A stretch of DNA of 64,000 nt from Rhynchopus euleeides. Taxonomy: Eukaryota; Euglenozoa; Diplonemea; Diplonemida; Diplonemidae. A model generated the notes under the pieces. That model was not told the DNA's origin and ran no database searches. It worked only from the letters and a program-made list of their open reading frames with translations. Location: contig OY723283.1 of the NCBI GenBank assembly GCA_963210315.1, forward strand, positions 806,001 to 870,000, given 5' to 3'. Shown here one piece after another: positions 54,358-64,000 of this stretch; position 1 is the stretch's first letter, and each line of letters begins with the position of its first letter. Both the position numbers and the translations under genes were made by a program.

Positions 54358-55910
54358 TTACTTCTTGCCCTTCTTGTCCCCGGCAACCTTCTCGGTGGTC
54401 TTGGTGACCTTGCCAAGCATGACAACACCGTTGCCCTCCATGATGGCGACACGGGACAGACCCTCGCAGTTCTTGAAGGTGTCGACAACCAGGGGCTGCA
54501 CGGGGGCGAACACGACCTCAGCCATCTCGTTGGCCTTCAGGCAGTGGGGCTCCTCGGCCTTCTTCCCGCCGGTCTCCTTGCCCATCTTCCACACCAGCTG
54601 GGTCATGCGCACGGCGGAGCGGCCGGTACGCACGAAGCACACGGGGGTGTAGCCCACCTTCAGCTCACCGGGGTGGTCCAGCACCTGCACCTGCGCCGTG
54701 AAGGTGCCAGCCTCCTTCAGGGTGGCGTCCTTCTTGTACACCATCACGTCACCGGTGCGGGGCATGTTGTCCTTGTTCAGGCCCTTCACGTTCAGACCGA
54801 CGTTGTCACCGGCCTTGGCGTCGTCGCAACGCTTGTGGTGCATCTCGCACGTGAACACCTTGCCGGTGCACGCGTTGGCGGCCGTGTGGGTGGGCAGGAA
54901 CAGCACCTCCTCACCCGGCTTCACAATACCCTGCTCCACACGCCCGGTGATGACATCACCGACACCCTTGATCTGTGTGGGGTGGTGGTGGTGGTGGTGG
55001 TGGTGGTGGTGCGAGTGGTGGTAAGAGTACTTCGGCACAAGCAACATTCCATCACAGGACGATGAACACACAACAAACACAAAACCATCACAAGTCATAC
55101 CTTGTACACGCCGGACACAGGCATGCGCATGGCGGCGTCGTTCTTGCGCTCAGGCATGCGCACCATGTCGTTCAGGGCAGTCACCAGGGTCTCGATGTGC
55201 AGGTTCGACTTGTCCTGCTCGATGACGACGTCCTGGCCCTTCCACCACGCCATCTTCTCGGACTTCTTCAGCAGGTTGTCACCCATCCAGCCCGAGATGG
55301 GCAGCACGGGCACCGACTTCTCGACGAAGTCCTTCTTCCACCCCGTCTTCATGAGCATGCTCTTCATCTCCTCCTTGATCTCGTTGAAGCGCTCCTCCTT
55401 GTACTGGGCGACGTCGCAGTCCATCTTGTTCACACCCACAACCAGCTGCTTCACACCCAGCAGGTTGATCAGACGCGCGTGCTGGCGGGTCTGCCCCTGG
55501 ATCTCACCGGCCTTGTGGTTGCCACGCGCGATGGCGGACACGAAGTTACCGTCGGCGGGCACCATCAGCAGGGCCACGTCGGCCTGCGACGCACCGGTGA
55601 TCATGTTCTTGATGAAGTCACGGTGGCCGGGGGCGTCAATCACGGTGTAGTGCCACTTCTCCGTGAAGAACTCCTTCGTCGTGCACGCGATGGTCACACC
55701 ACGCTCACGCTCCTCCTTCTGACGGTCCATGTAGAACGCGAACGCGAAGGACTGCTTGCCCAGACGCTCGGCCTCCTGGCGCAGCTTCTCCATCTCACGC
55801 TCGGGGATCCCGCCCAGCTCGAAGAGCAGACGCCCGGTCGTCGTCGACTTCCCGGAGTCGACGTGACCGCAGATCACGATCGACATGTGCTGCTTGCCAT
55901 CGGTGGCCAT
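54358..55910 (-). CDS. EFL: elongation factor-like GTPase (EFL), 2 exons
   Basis: 474 aa from exons 55910-55101 and 54972-54358. GTP-binding motifs: GHVDSGKST (G1), DAPGH (G3) and NKMD (G4). The switch region reads FAFYMDRQKEERERGVTIAC where canonical EF-1alpha has YAWVLDKLKAERERGITI-type sequence, and the N-terminus has GGIPEREMEKLRQEAERLGK, both diagnostic of EFL. EFL replaces EF-1alpha in delivering aminoacyl-tRNA to the ribosome. The intron (55100-54973, GTATGA...CACAG) sits at SGVYK/IKGVGDV and contains a CCA/TGG triplet run. Strong codon bias toward C/G third positions fits high expression. Confidence 0.93.
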
Positions 55911-56054
55911 CTTGCTAGCTTGGGGTACTGATGCCTGCAGGGTGGTGTGTGTGCGGTGTGCCTCGGCGCCTACCAAACGACTGCATGCCAACATATTGCA
56001 AAACAAAAACAGGGAAGGGGGACGGGACTGCCTGCACCAGTATACACTCCAACA

Positions 56055-57089
56055 CTACTCCGCGGGTACACTGCAGAACAAGCCTGCATCGAGACGCCTG
56101 CACTTTTTCACAGGCCCCTCCTCACCCCCCTCCACACGGGCCACCTCCATGACCAGGGGAACCCCAAACGACACTCTGAACACCTCCTCACTGGCCTCCG
56201 TGAACAGCAGCACGCAGGGGTCATCACACCCCCCCAAAGGCCCGGGCACACCGACACCTTCTTCCAGACACCCATCGATACCCTCCTCCGACGGGCTACA
56301 CGACGAACCACCACCACCACCACCCTTGGGATGAACCTGGGACAACCCCAACAACCCCTCACCCTCCGGGGCCCCACCCCCCTCACACGGGGCCGACGAG
56401 GGTTGGCTCTGATGCGCCTCCCCAGTAACCTCCTCGCCCCCTTCCTCCTCCTCCTGTGCCGGCACCACCACGCTCGGCACCTCGCTGGGGGCCGCCACAG
56501 GCGCCGCCTCAACAGCGTTGGGCGATCCCTCTGGCCGGGGGGTGTAATACCCAGCAACACGCCGCACCTCCTCTGTCTGTGGAAACGAATAATAGGGCCC
56601 GAAATCCCGCAGCAGCAACGCCACCTTGTTGTAGAACAGGGGGAGGCGCCTGTCGCGGAAGAAGGCGGGTATTGTGTGGCGGAGGGGTGGGTACGTCAGC
56701 CCGGACAGAAGCAGTCCGGCAAGGGACTCCAGAACGCCGACGACCTTCAGGAGGTGTGCCTCCTTCGCCTTGGTATCGTAGGGGAGCTGCCAGATGGCGA
56801 CAATGCATTCAACAATCCACCTCCGGAGAGTGCACATTACGCCGAGCATGAGCGAGGCTACCTCGGGGGTGGTGCGGAGCATGTTCGCTACATTGGAGGA
56901 CCACGCCACACGTAGGGCCCGCCGTATGGGGGGCAGGCTCTGCTGCCTGAACCGCATCACGTTGCCCCCCGAGATCTCAGGCACCGCATCCGCCTCGCTG
57001 CAGACAAGCTTCATGAAAGCGGTGCGATCCGGCTTGCCACACCCCCGGTCTGGCACACCCAGGCCACCCCCACCGGGCCCACGAGGCAT
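56055..57089 (-). CDS. hypothetical protein with helical N-terminal domain
   Basis: 344 aa from the ATG at 57089 (MPRGPGGGGLGVPDRGCGKP), 17 nt after a CGCTGGCAG acceptor. Residues 20-175 are helical with three hydrophobic stretches (ANMLRTTPEVASLMLGVMCT, ESLAGLLLSGLTY, PLFYNKVALLLRDFG); the rest is acidic, Pro/Gly/Glu-rich and disordered. The helical part is vaguely like peroxisomal PEX11-type proteins, but I cannot claim homology. Ends SVPAE-stop close to the EFL start. Confidence 0.6.
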   Translation of the reverse strand: MPRGPGGGGLGVPDRGCGKPDRTAFMKLVCSEADAVPEISGGNVMRFRQQSLPPIRRALRVAWSSNVANMLRTTPEVASLMLGVMCTLRRWIVECIVAIWQLPYDTKAKEAHLLKVVGVLESLAGLLLSGLTYPPLRHTIPAFFRDRRLPLFYNKVALLLRDFGPYYSFPQTEEVRRVAGYYTPRPEGSPNAVEAAPVAAPSEVPSVVVPAQEEEEGGEEVTGEAHQSQPSSAPCEGGGAPEGEGLLGLSQVHPKGGGGGGSSCSPSEEGIDGCLEEGVGVPGPLGGCDDPCVLLFTEASEEVFRVSFGVPLVMEVARVEGGEEGPVKKCRRLDAGLFCSVPAE

Positions 57090-57633
57090 GTGCTCGCCCC
57101 AAAGGGGCTGCCCCCCATCCCTGCCAGCGGCGCGTAGCGGGGGAGGTAGGGCGTGGGAGGTGGTGGGGGAGGGGAGGAAGCAGGGTGTCTGGTATTGTTG
57201 GTTTCCCGCGGTGTGGGGTGACGGGGGAGGGGGAGAAAGCTCTCGGTGTTGCCGCTGCCTAGAGGCATTCCTTTCTTGATCCCTCTCTCTCTCTCCCCCC
57301 ACGGGGGGGGGGGGGGCTTTTTGAAAGGCTTTTTCGCTGCGTCGGAGAGAGCGAAAGGTGGGGCGAGGGGGGGGGGGGGGGTGACAGAGAGGAGGGATGT
57401 GGCGCTGGAAAGCGACACACCACCCGTCCTGTTGTTTTGAATCTGCACCTAAAAATCCTTAAAATCAACCCTTGCAGCTTGATAAGGAGGCACGCTGTCC
57501 TTTGTTGCCCCAAAAAAGCAGTTCCCCACCATTTTTTTTGACGCTGAACAGGGATTCCGTTTTTGGGGGACGAAAAAGGCACATAAATAACGTCTCCAGT
57601 TGGGCCGCTAAACCTATCAAAAGAGAACACCAT
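57090..57633. other. intergenic, no gene seen
   Basis: G-runs (57305-57315, 57368-57382); the 57480-57600 part is AT-richer. No exon is supportable. Confidence 0.45.
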
Positions 57634-58278
57634 TCACAGCCTCTGGTGCAGGTCCAGCTCGAGAATGCAGAATGTGTTGAAGTCTATTGTGTCCGACGCC
57701 TTCAACCTGTGGCGCCTCAGAAGAGTCGCCAGAGCCTCCTCCGAGGGGGGCACGCCGCAGGGGTCCTGCGACTGGTACAGCGGTTTGAAGCTCTCCCACG
57801 TCAGGGGCACCCTGCCCCCGTTGGTGAGGGATGCATAGAGGCTTTGCAGGTCGTGCTCAGAGAGGGGGAAGGCGTCGATCGACACAACAGGCAGGGGCGG
57901 CTTGTCCGCAGGCACGATGCGAGAGAGGTTTTGGCTGGTGGCGGTGATGCTGTCGGCGGTGAAGGGTATCCGTTCCGTGTGCACAGGCGGGTCTTGCACA
58001 ACTGCGACCTCCCGTGACATCTGGTTGACGGCCTGCCGTGCCTCGAGCAGAAATGCTTCTTCTCGCATCCGGTAGGTCTCATGCGCTGTCTTCCGCTCCG
58101 CCGCACTGCCGCCACGCTTCACAATCTCCAAGTATTCTTCCCGTGCCGAAGCCATGTCGTTGAAACACCCCGTCTCTCTCAGCTCCTGCTCAGTCAGGGG
58201 TCTCTGGTTCAGACCCCGCTTCCCCCACGTCTCGACATGGTCGATCTGATTTTTCACAACCGATTGCACAGTCGACAT
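57634..58278 (-). CDS. hypothetical helical protein, 214 aa
   Basis: Starts MSTVQSVVKNQIDHVETWGK at 58278, with a CATTTCAG acceptor 18 nt upstream. The protein is mostly alpha-helical, with no transmembrane segment. The last 75 residues (SEHDLQSLYASLTNGGRVPL, RLKASDTIDFNTFCILELDL) have the helix-loop-helix spacing of degenerate EF-hands but lack the calcium ligands. Not recognised. Confidence 0.65.
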   Translation of the reverse strand: MSTVQSVVKNQIDHVETWGKRGLNQRPLTEQELRETGCFNDMASAREEYLEIVKRGGSAAERKTAHETYRMREEAFLLEARQAVNQMSREVAVVQDPPVHTERIPFTADSITATSQNLSRIVPADKPPLPVVSIDAFPLSEHDLQSLYASLTNGGRVPLTWESFKPLYQSQDPCGVPPSEEALATLLRRHRLKASDTIDFNTFCILELDLHQRL

Positions 58279-59448
58279 GTGGTGTCAAAGATGCCCCTGA
58301 AATGGGCAAATCAACGTCGAGTCACCTCCCCTCCAGTGTATGCCGCCGAGATGCTACACCTGCACCCCACCTCCCTGTGTGCACTCGCCAGGCTGAGCCG
58401 CTTTTGGGATGGCACCCTCAGAGAGGGGGAATGCAAACGACTGCAGAGGAGGGGGTGTTGTGGGGCCAGCTGGGGGTGGGGGGGTGCGTGGCATCAAGTT
58501 GACATCCACCCCCCCTCCCTCGCTCAACTATCAACAAGGTCGCCTCAGGGTTCGCTCCGGGGTGGGCAGGGGAAGGGGAAGGGGAGGTCACTCCATTCTT
58601 TTCGTTCGCAATTTCATCTGTTCTTCTTCCTCACAGGCTCTGGCTTCAGATATTGCGAGGGTGGGGGTGGGGGGGAGGGGGCAGCTGGCTGGTCGACACC
58701 GGCCTTTTTTGGCAACACGGTGTTTTTTTTTGCCGTTCGGGTGCTTTGCTGTGCGTGTTGGGAGTGCGCTCCATCCGGTTAAACTAGGTAAAACTGACCG
58801 CCATCTAGAGACAGAACACACAATTTCCTCATTCTTCATGCACGATCGCCTCCACATACCCACATGCAGGCACGCAAATGCATTGCATCCCTCCTTGCTG
58901 CCCCACCTGCAGCAGGAACAGAATTCGGCGGGGCACTGGACGCAGCATCGCTTCGGGGCTATATCACAGACGGCAGACAGGCCCAACACAGACACGCTGT
59001 GCCACACGCGATTCTCTCGCGTCTTTTGTTCAAATCGCGACAAGCAGGAAGAGCAGAAGAGTAAACCCCGTGGAGCCCGGGGAGGGAGAAGAGCGGAAGA
59101 GGGGTTTCCAAAGGAGAGCGCGGTGTAACCCCCCACACACACCACACACACACAACAGCCTCCCCCCCCCCCCACCACTCGGCCCCCTCAATGGAGACTC
59201 CCAAGAAGGATATCCCCTCCCCTGCAACCTCGCCCCCCCCCACCCCCACCCCTCCCCCCAACACCGCTCCTTGGGGTCTTCTTTCAGGCCGAAGAGAGGT
59301 ACGTATATCCAGGACAAGCACAGAGGCAAGGTTGGCTGTGGTGGAGGCAGAGAGAGAGAGAGAGCAAAAGTGCATTTGCTGACCACAGGCGGGTGAGGAG
59401 GGGTGTGTTGTGTTGTGTGTTTGAGGCTGGTGTCATGTGAAGGCTTCG
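58279..59448. other. intergenic, no gene seen
   Basis: 1.2 kb without a supportable gene. Short poly-C and poly-T runs. Confidence 0.45.
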
Positions 59449-60728
59449 CTACTCCAGCAGCACTGCAGGGGAGTAGCCGGCGTCGTTTGTGGTGCCCCCG
59501 TTTTCGGTGTCGTGGGGTGTGCTGCCGGTGTCATTTGTCGGCATGTCGTCGAGGGGGACGTCGTCAGCAAGCACTGCAGCCTCATCCCCCTCGCGAAGAG
59601 CGGCGTCTGCCGTGTCCCGCTGCACACCGGATTCGGCTGCGATCAGCGGTGAGGCTGTACTGCCCTTTGCCCTTGCCGTGTCAGCTCTGCGGAGGGGGGG
59701 GTGGAGGTGAAGGGGAAGGTGGTAAGAAGGTAAGAAAGGAAGAGGATTGCCGGGCACTATTTCACTCTTTGGAGAATCACGCAACAAACACAGCCTCTCG
59801 CCAACAGGGAGAGAGAGAGAGGGATGACTCTGCCATACTTTGCCGGCGACCGCACCCTGTCCTCTGCTGCAGCCTCCTCCTTCTTGCGTGCCGCTGCCTC
59901 CAGCATTGCCTTGTGCACCACCTCCATGTGAGGGGGGAACTTGTGGTAGACCTGGGTCGCCACCCTGTAGGCCTGCAGGATGGACAGCACAGAGAGCAGC
60001 GCAACCAGGATGAGCCCGAGCGTGCAGCTCTCCTTCATGAGGAGCGTGAAGCAGGCGGCACACAGGTGCAGGGCGATGGTCGCACCCAGCACCAGCCGTG
60101 CGATGGCAGGGGGCAGCGGCTGGCCCTGCCGTGCGTAAGGCAGGCGCTCCTCCTCGGCAGTCTCAGTAGGGAAGGACAGCGAGTGGTATGCCGCAAAGGC
60201 GCTCACCATCCACGCCATGTTGCACGTGGTGTAGAAGAAGGTCAGCAGCGCGTTGGCAAACACGATCTGCACAGGGCACTGGTCTTCATACCACGACCCG
60301 TTCTCAGAGATGACGGAGGGGTCGCTGACGTAGGCGACCAGAATGCCGTACCCCAGCAGGCTCTGGCCTGCAGCCCAGCCCGCCCCTGCGGCAAGGCCTG
60401 CAGGGACCACGGTGAACTCCGACAGGTAGACCACCTCTTTGAAGCGGGCGCCGAATTTGCCTTCGATGTATTTGAAAGCACGGTAGTAGGCATAGCGCGC
60501 TGCCTCGATTACCAGGGCGCCGACCACCACATGCACAGCAGGGACGTCGCGCAGGGGGGGGATGGCGAGCCACACCAGCGCTGCGACGTGGCTGCCGATC
60601 ATGAAGGCAAAGCAGGCGCTCACCGCAATCATGATGAGCTGCGGGTGGTTCCCGAGGTAGAGGAAGAGCACAGCGGCCAGGGGCGACCATGCGGTCAGGG
60701 CACACCCCACGATCCCGTACCACCGCAT
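59449..60728 (-). CDS. APH1: gamma-secretase subunit APH-1, 2 exons
   Basis: 375 aa from exons 60728-59839 and 59686-59449; the intron (59838-59687) splits a Lys codon and starts GTATGG. Seven hydrophobic segments match APH-1: CALTAWSPLAAVLFLYLG, MIAVSACFAFMIGSHVAALV, then the conserved EAARYAYYRAFKYIEGKFG and VYLSEFTVVPAGLAAGAGWA. APH-1 is the scaffold of the intramembrane protease with presenilin, nicastrin and PEN-2. The family GxxxG-type glycines are present in part (AAGAGWAAGQ). The tail after TM7 is longer than in animals (about 120 residues), acidic and Thr/Asp-rich. The ATG at 60728 begins directly at TM1, as in other APH-1 proteins. Confidence 0.85.
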
Positions 60729-61798
60729 TGTGGCGGGTCCAGGAAATGAAAGGGTGTGTGTTCCCCACCCGCACACACACGACCCCCCGAATGCCTGGGT
60801 GTGGGTGTGGGTGTGGGGAGTGTGCTGATAGGTCAAAACAATCTGGTTTGTCTTCGTATGATGATAACACATCGTGCGGGGGGTTGTGGGGGAGGGGGCG
60901 ACGCGCACCTGACTCTCTCGCCATGTTACTGTTTAGACACCCGTGTGTGGGAGGGGGCAGTGGGGTGTAGGATGTGTGCGCCGCTTGCCCACCCTCAAGT
61001 GTAAATCCCCCCCCCCACCCTCCCTCACCCCTCACCCCGCCGGGGGCATGCAAGTTACACGACATGATGGAAGTAGATACACACCCCCTCCCCCCATAAA
61101 GCTTTCTTTCATCCGCCCTGAAAAGAGGCGTTGAAAACTACAGCCATTTCGCCGCCACCACCACCCGCTGAAAACGTAACAAGCAAACGACACATGAGGT
61201 GAGTAGCGTCCTCTCCTGTCGCCCCACCTCCCACTGTCCGAGCCACACAAGACGGGGTGTAACCCTGAGGGTCCTGAAGGCTGAGATCCGCCTCGTAGTT
61301 GGGCTAGGGGAGAGAAGGGAAGGGGCGGAGGCGAAGGGGAGATGAAGGCAAGGCCAGAAGCAGATGCCGTTGAGAAATGCACGCGGCAGCGCGACAGCGC
61401 TGTTGGCACACGCATCCCGATGAAGGGGCTGTGACACCCCGATAAGGGTGTCGGAGGGGCTTGCCCTGCCTCTGCACTGCTGGGTGATTACACGTCACCT
61501 TTCCAATATGTCAGGATCATGTGGGTCATATGGGTGATACCATCAAGGATGTGCCTTGTCACCACTCCTCTGCACCGCGGTCGCCCCTTTCAGTTCGGCT
61601 TTCTGAGTGTGGCACTCGGCATGAGCTGAAAAAGTGCCTCCTGTGTTGCACGCACTACAATGTCAGGTTTTGCAACCGTACTGTTTCCTCACCTGCTGTG
61701 GGCGCTGTGGGGGGGTGGGAACCTCTCCAAGCAAGAAATGTCACGCCTGCAGCCCCTGCTACCCCCCTCTCCCCCTTCCCGAGAGATGGTCCGCACGC
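60729..61798. other. intergenic, no gene seen
   Basis: About 1.07 kb. TG-rich patches around 60790-60830 and C-rich runs near 61005-61035; no exon supportable. Confidence 0.45.
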
Positions 61799-62858
61799 TC
61801 AGGGCGCTCGGCCCGAGGTCTGCATCAGAGCCAATGCTGCGAGTGTCCGGGTGCTGGAGGTGCGCCTGGCGAGGTCCTCTATGGGGCACAGGCGGAGAAC
61901 GTAGTCGCTCTCCTGCAGCGGAAACTGCTCTGCAAACGCCGCTTTCTGCAGGGGGGTGGTAGTGGGGGAGATCATGATGAGGCAACCTCTGTTAGAAGGA
62001 ATGCTTTCTCGGGCTGTTAGTCACATGGTGCCATTGCAGTTTTCGCTTTTTCTTTATCCGCACAGGATCTCTGCAGATCAACTCGGCATGTGCGCTTTGT
62101 TTTCTCTCGAGCATTGTTGTTTGTGGAGTCCGTATCTTTGTGCTCAGATCCCGGAGCAGAATGTAAAATGCTGCAAATGCTGGGGATGGACCACTGGGGC
62201 TCGTGCATCGGCAACCTAGAGTTGCCGTACGACAGGGCTGTGGAGTACTACACACATCCTTGCAACCCCTGACTCCACGCTGCATGATGTGCCATACCTG
62301 GTCCGCCAGCTGCACGGAGTAGAAACGTTGCGCCTGCGCCCCGACAGCCCCTGGGTAGAGGGCGCTCGGGCCATCCTTGCACACGAGGGGGCGGTGCTTC
62401 GAGGTCTGAAGGATCACACCCAGCTGCTCCAGGCTGTCGGAGTAGGGCACCTCGAAGCTGGTGGTCGACACGCCAAAGGGAATCTCCTCGTGGGACTCGG
62501 AGGCGATGGCGGGCAGCGGCCCTGACACGGTGATGGTGTGCAGTACATCGTCCACCTTCACAAGGATCAGGAGTGCCGCGTGCTGGTTGTCACACAGCGT
62601 GATACTCTCGCGCACGGTAGCGCCCTCTTCGCTTGCGATGGTGACGCTCAGCCGGACGCTGTTCAGCCTGCCCACAACTGTCGTGGCATTCTGAACCTCG
62701 ACCGCCTTCACAGCGGCCCACTCCGGCACGCTCAGCCGGTTCCCCCATTCGATGAGAGGCTTGAACCTGGATATGCTCTGGAGCAGGGCAGGGTCGCTCT
62801 GGCACTCATTCGCCACCGTGAGCGCCACCACGGCGTTTCCCACCTTCACCTCCGCCAT
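61799..62858 (-). CDS. unrecognised protein, possibly degenerate Nudix-like, 2+ exons
   Basis: First exon 62858-62298 encodes 187 aa from MAEVKVGNAVVALTVANECQ to FYSVQLADQ, ending in a GTATGG donor. Part of it (LLQSISRFKPLIEWGNRL, then AALLILVKVDDVLHTITVSG and EEIPFG) has the order seen in ADP-sugar pyrophosphatases before the Nudix box, but no Nudix box follows, so this is a guess. A likely last exon is 61988-61799, after a CTTCTAACAG acceptor, reading CLIMISPTTTPLQKAAFAEQ and stopping at 61799. Its reading phase does not match the donor exactly, so a further small exon or a different splice site is missing. Confidence 0.5.
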
Positions 62859-63356
62859 GCCTGCCTCTTGCGAGGGGTGGAGGGGAGAGGGCAGCCTGCA
62901 GGAGGGTGTGGTGTGTCGCAGCCTTTGGCTAGGAGGGGGAGGGTAGTGAAGTAGAAAGTGTTGCTGTACCATGTGGGCAGTAGTAGGCTTTGTTGGCGTG
63001 TATAAACACTCTGTGGTTCACACGATCAGACGTCAAGGTATACAGGGCGAGGGGGTGTATGCACAACCAGTGTCATCATAGAGGGCAGGTTGTGGCACCT
63101 ATGTACGTAATCTGCCCTCCACCGTGGTGTGCCTTGGCTTTTCAGTAGGTTGCACCGAGCGGATTCTATTGACCCTAACTTCCGAAGTTCCATCTCACTG
63201 GACAAGGTTTAAAATTGTTGCATGGATCAACTGGAACCCTGATGAAACATCCACTGTACACACACGCGAACATTCTTTGCTGCAGTGTATACTGGTGCCC
63301 AGCACACCAACACACTACTCTTCCCAGGCACCCGACTGCCCACGCCCTGAGCGATG
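62859..63356. other. intergenic, no gene seen
   Basis: No exon supportable. Confidence 0.45.
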
Positions 63357-63611
63357 TCACCGTGGGTCTGTGCCATTGGGCCCGGTGACGTTCCGTGCGC
63401 AGATACCTCTCCCTGTGTACTCTGCGTCGAACTCAACGAGCGAGCCCGGTGTCAGGTGGTCTCCCGACACAAGGTCTGACGAACGCACCAGCACTGTCTC
63501 CCCCGTGTCGCACGTGATGGATCCATTCCGTGCAAATCTATTCCAAATCCGGACGATCCCTTTTCGGTGGAAAGCCGATCGAGGCGTAGTGGAATGGGCC
63601 CAGCGAGCCAT
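63357..63611 (-). CDS. minimal cold-shock-domain-like protein, 84 aa
   Basis: From the ATG at 63611 the protein reads MARWAHSTTPRSAFHRKGIV and then a single small beta-barrel: KGIVRIWNRFARNGSITC, ETVLVRSSDLVSG, LTPGSLVEFDAEYTGRGI, CARNVTGPNG. The order of strands and the GxVEF ... ARNVT ending fit the cold-shock domain, a single-stranded RNA/DNA-binding fold. The RNP1 motif (KGYGFI in classical members) is degenerate here (ARNGSI) and lacks its aromatic residues. The 15-residue Arg/Ser/Ala-rich N-terminus could be a mitochondrial targeting peptide; kinetoplastids have a mitochondrial CSD protein (RBP16), which is a possible parallel. Confidence 0.5.
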   Translation of the reverse strand: MARWAHSTTPRSAFHRKGIVRIWNRFARNGSITCDTGETVLVRSSDLVSGDHLTPGSLVEFDAEYTGRGICARNVTGPNGTDPR

Positions 63612-64000
63612 CCCCACAGTGTGTGTGTGCTGACCGCTTTCAGGGTTTGTGGACCACCATGGGTGGTCTGCCTGTGGTTGGGGAGGTCCGTGTACTGCGG
63701 ATGGCAGGCGGGGGTGATCCAGTGGGCAGGGTCTGCGCGTGGTGTGTCGACAAGAGGGGGCTTCGGGAGGGAGGTGAAGGGGTGTGGAGCAGTCTGCAGA
63801 GAGAGCGCTGCGTCAATCATTTGCCCTCTTCTCATCTCAGATGCAACCGCACAGTTGCCTCCAAACAGAAGCAGGGGTCAGGTCCTGCTGTGTTGCGAGG
63901 CGAGAGAAAAAAGCTGTTGCAAAATATCAGGAAGCACAGAAGGTAGGGAAACAGGGTTGCGAGACACAGCACACACAGAGACAGAAGCCGCCTCCCGCAG
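63612..64000. other. window edge, no gene seen
   Basis: Upstream flank of the cold-shock-like gene; no coding exon of a further gene is supportable. Confidence 0.4.

Overview
The window is 64 kb of nuclear DNA from a GC-rich, intron-containing, flagellated protist. Every gene I can support reads on the minus strand, including both transposons' ORFs, so the layout is one long unidirectional gene array. Introns are short (roughly 65-260 nt in the models here) and nearly all open with GTATG and close with (C)AG. Several genes have a pyrimidine-rich AG acceptor 0-40 nt before the start codon, the pattern expected for spliced-leader trans-splicing. The translation elongation factor is the EF-like type (EFL), not canonical EF-1alpha. 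A LINE with an in-frame 2A peptide resembles the L1Tc/ingi elements of trypanosomatids. Together these point to a euglenozoan, with a diplonemid as my best guess. That is inference; dinoflagellates, perkinsids and other EFL-bearing lineages are not excluded.

Layout. 0.5-4.7 kb: a MAP kinase and a WW-domain protein. 4.7-15.4 kb: a mobile-element block. It holds a 245-bp near-identical direct repeat, a 3-kb DNA transposon with ~280-bp terminal inverted repeats and three ORFs but no recognisable transposase, and abutting it a LINE (ORF1, an in-frame TGA, a 2A peptide, then endonuclease/reverse transcriptase/RNase H). 15.4-16.9 kb: noncoding with a 117-bp GA microsatellite. 16.9-20.3 kb: a five-exon TRPV-like channel with a long N-terminal extension. 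20.3-22.8 kb: noncoding, containing a strikingly structured candidate RNA. 22.8-28.3 kb: a Gln-rich protein and a class I cyclic-nucleotide phosphodiesterase. 28.3-31.3 kb: apparently empty.

31.3-40.2 kb: a coiled-coil/EF-hand protein, a large multi-pass membrane protein with a lipase-like C-terminus, a single-pass membrane protein and a helical-repeat (PPR-like) protein. 40.2-43.4 kb: an 864-bp inverted-repeat element sitting inside a TAGGG microsatellite, plus weak exons. 43.4-64 kb is the densest part: sorting nexin (PX-BAR), a small coiled-coil protein, CFAP298, renalase, a GST, a coiled-coil protein, a small hypothetical, a Nudix hydrolase, EFL, two hypotheticals, the gamma-secretase subunit APH-1, a hypothetical and a minimal cold-shock-domain-like protein.

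Functionally the genes are mixed housekeeping and signalling genes, not a pathway cluster. CFAP298 is a ciliary dynein-assembly factor and shows that the organism builds motile flagella. MAPK, PDE and TRP channel are signalling parts; sorting nexin and APH-1 act in membranes. The most unusual material is mobile: the ORF1-UGA-2A-ORF2 arrangement of the LINE and the transposase-less inverted-repeat element next to it. The structured noncoding locus at 20.9-21.0 kb is the best candidate for an undescribed RNA.
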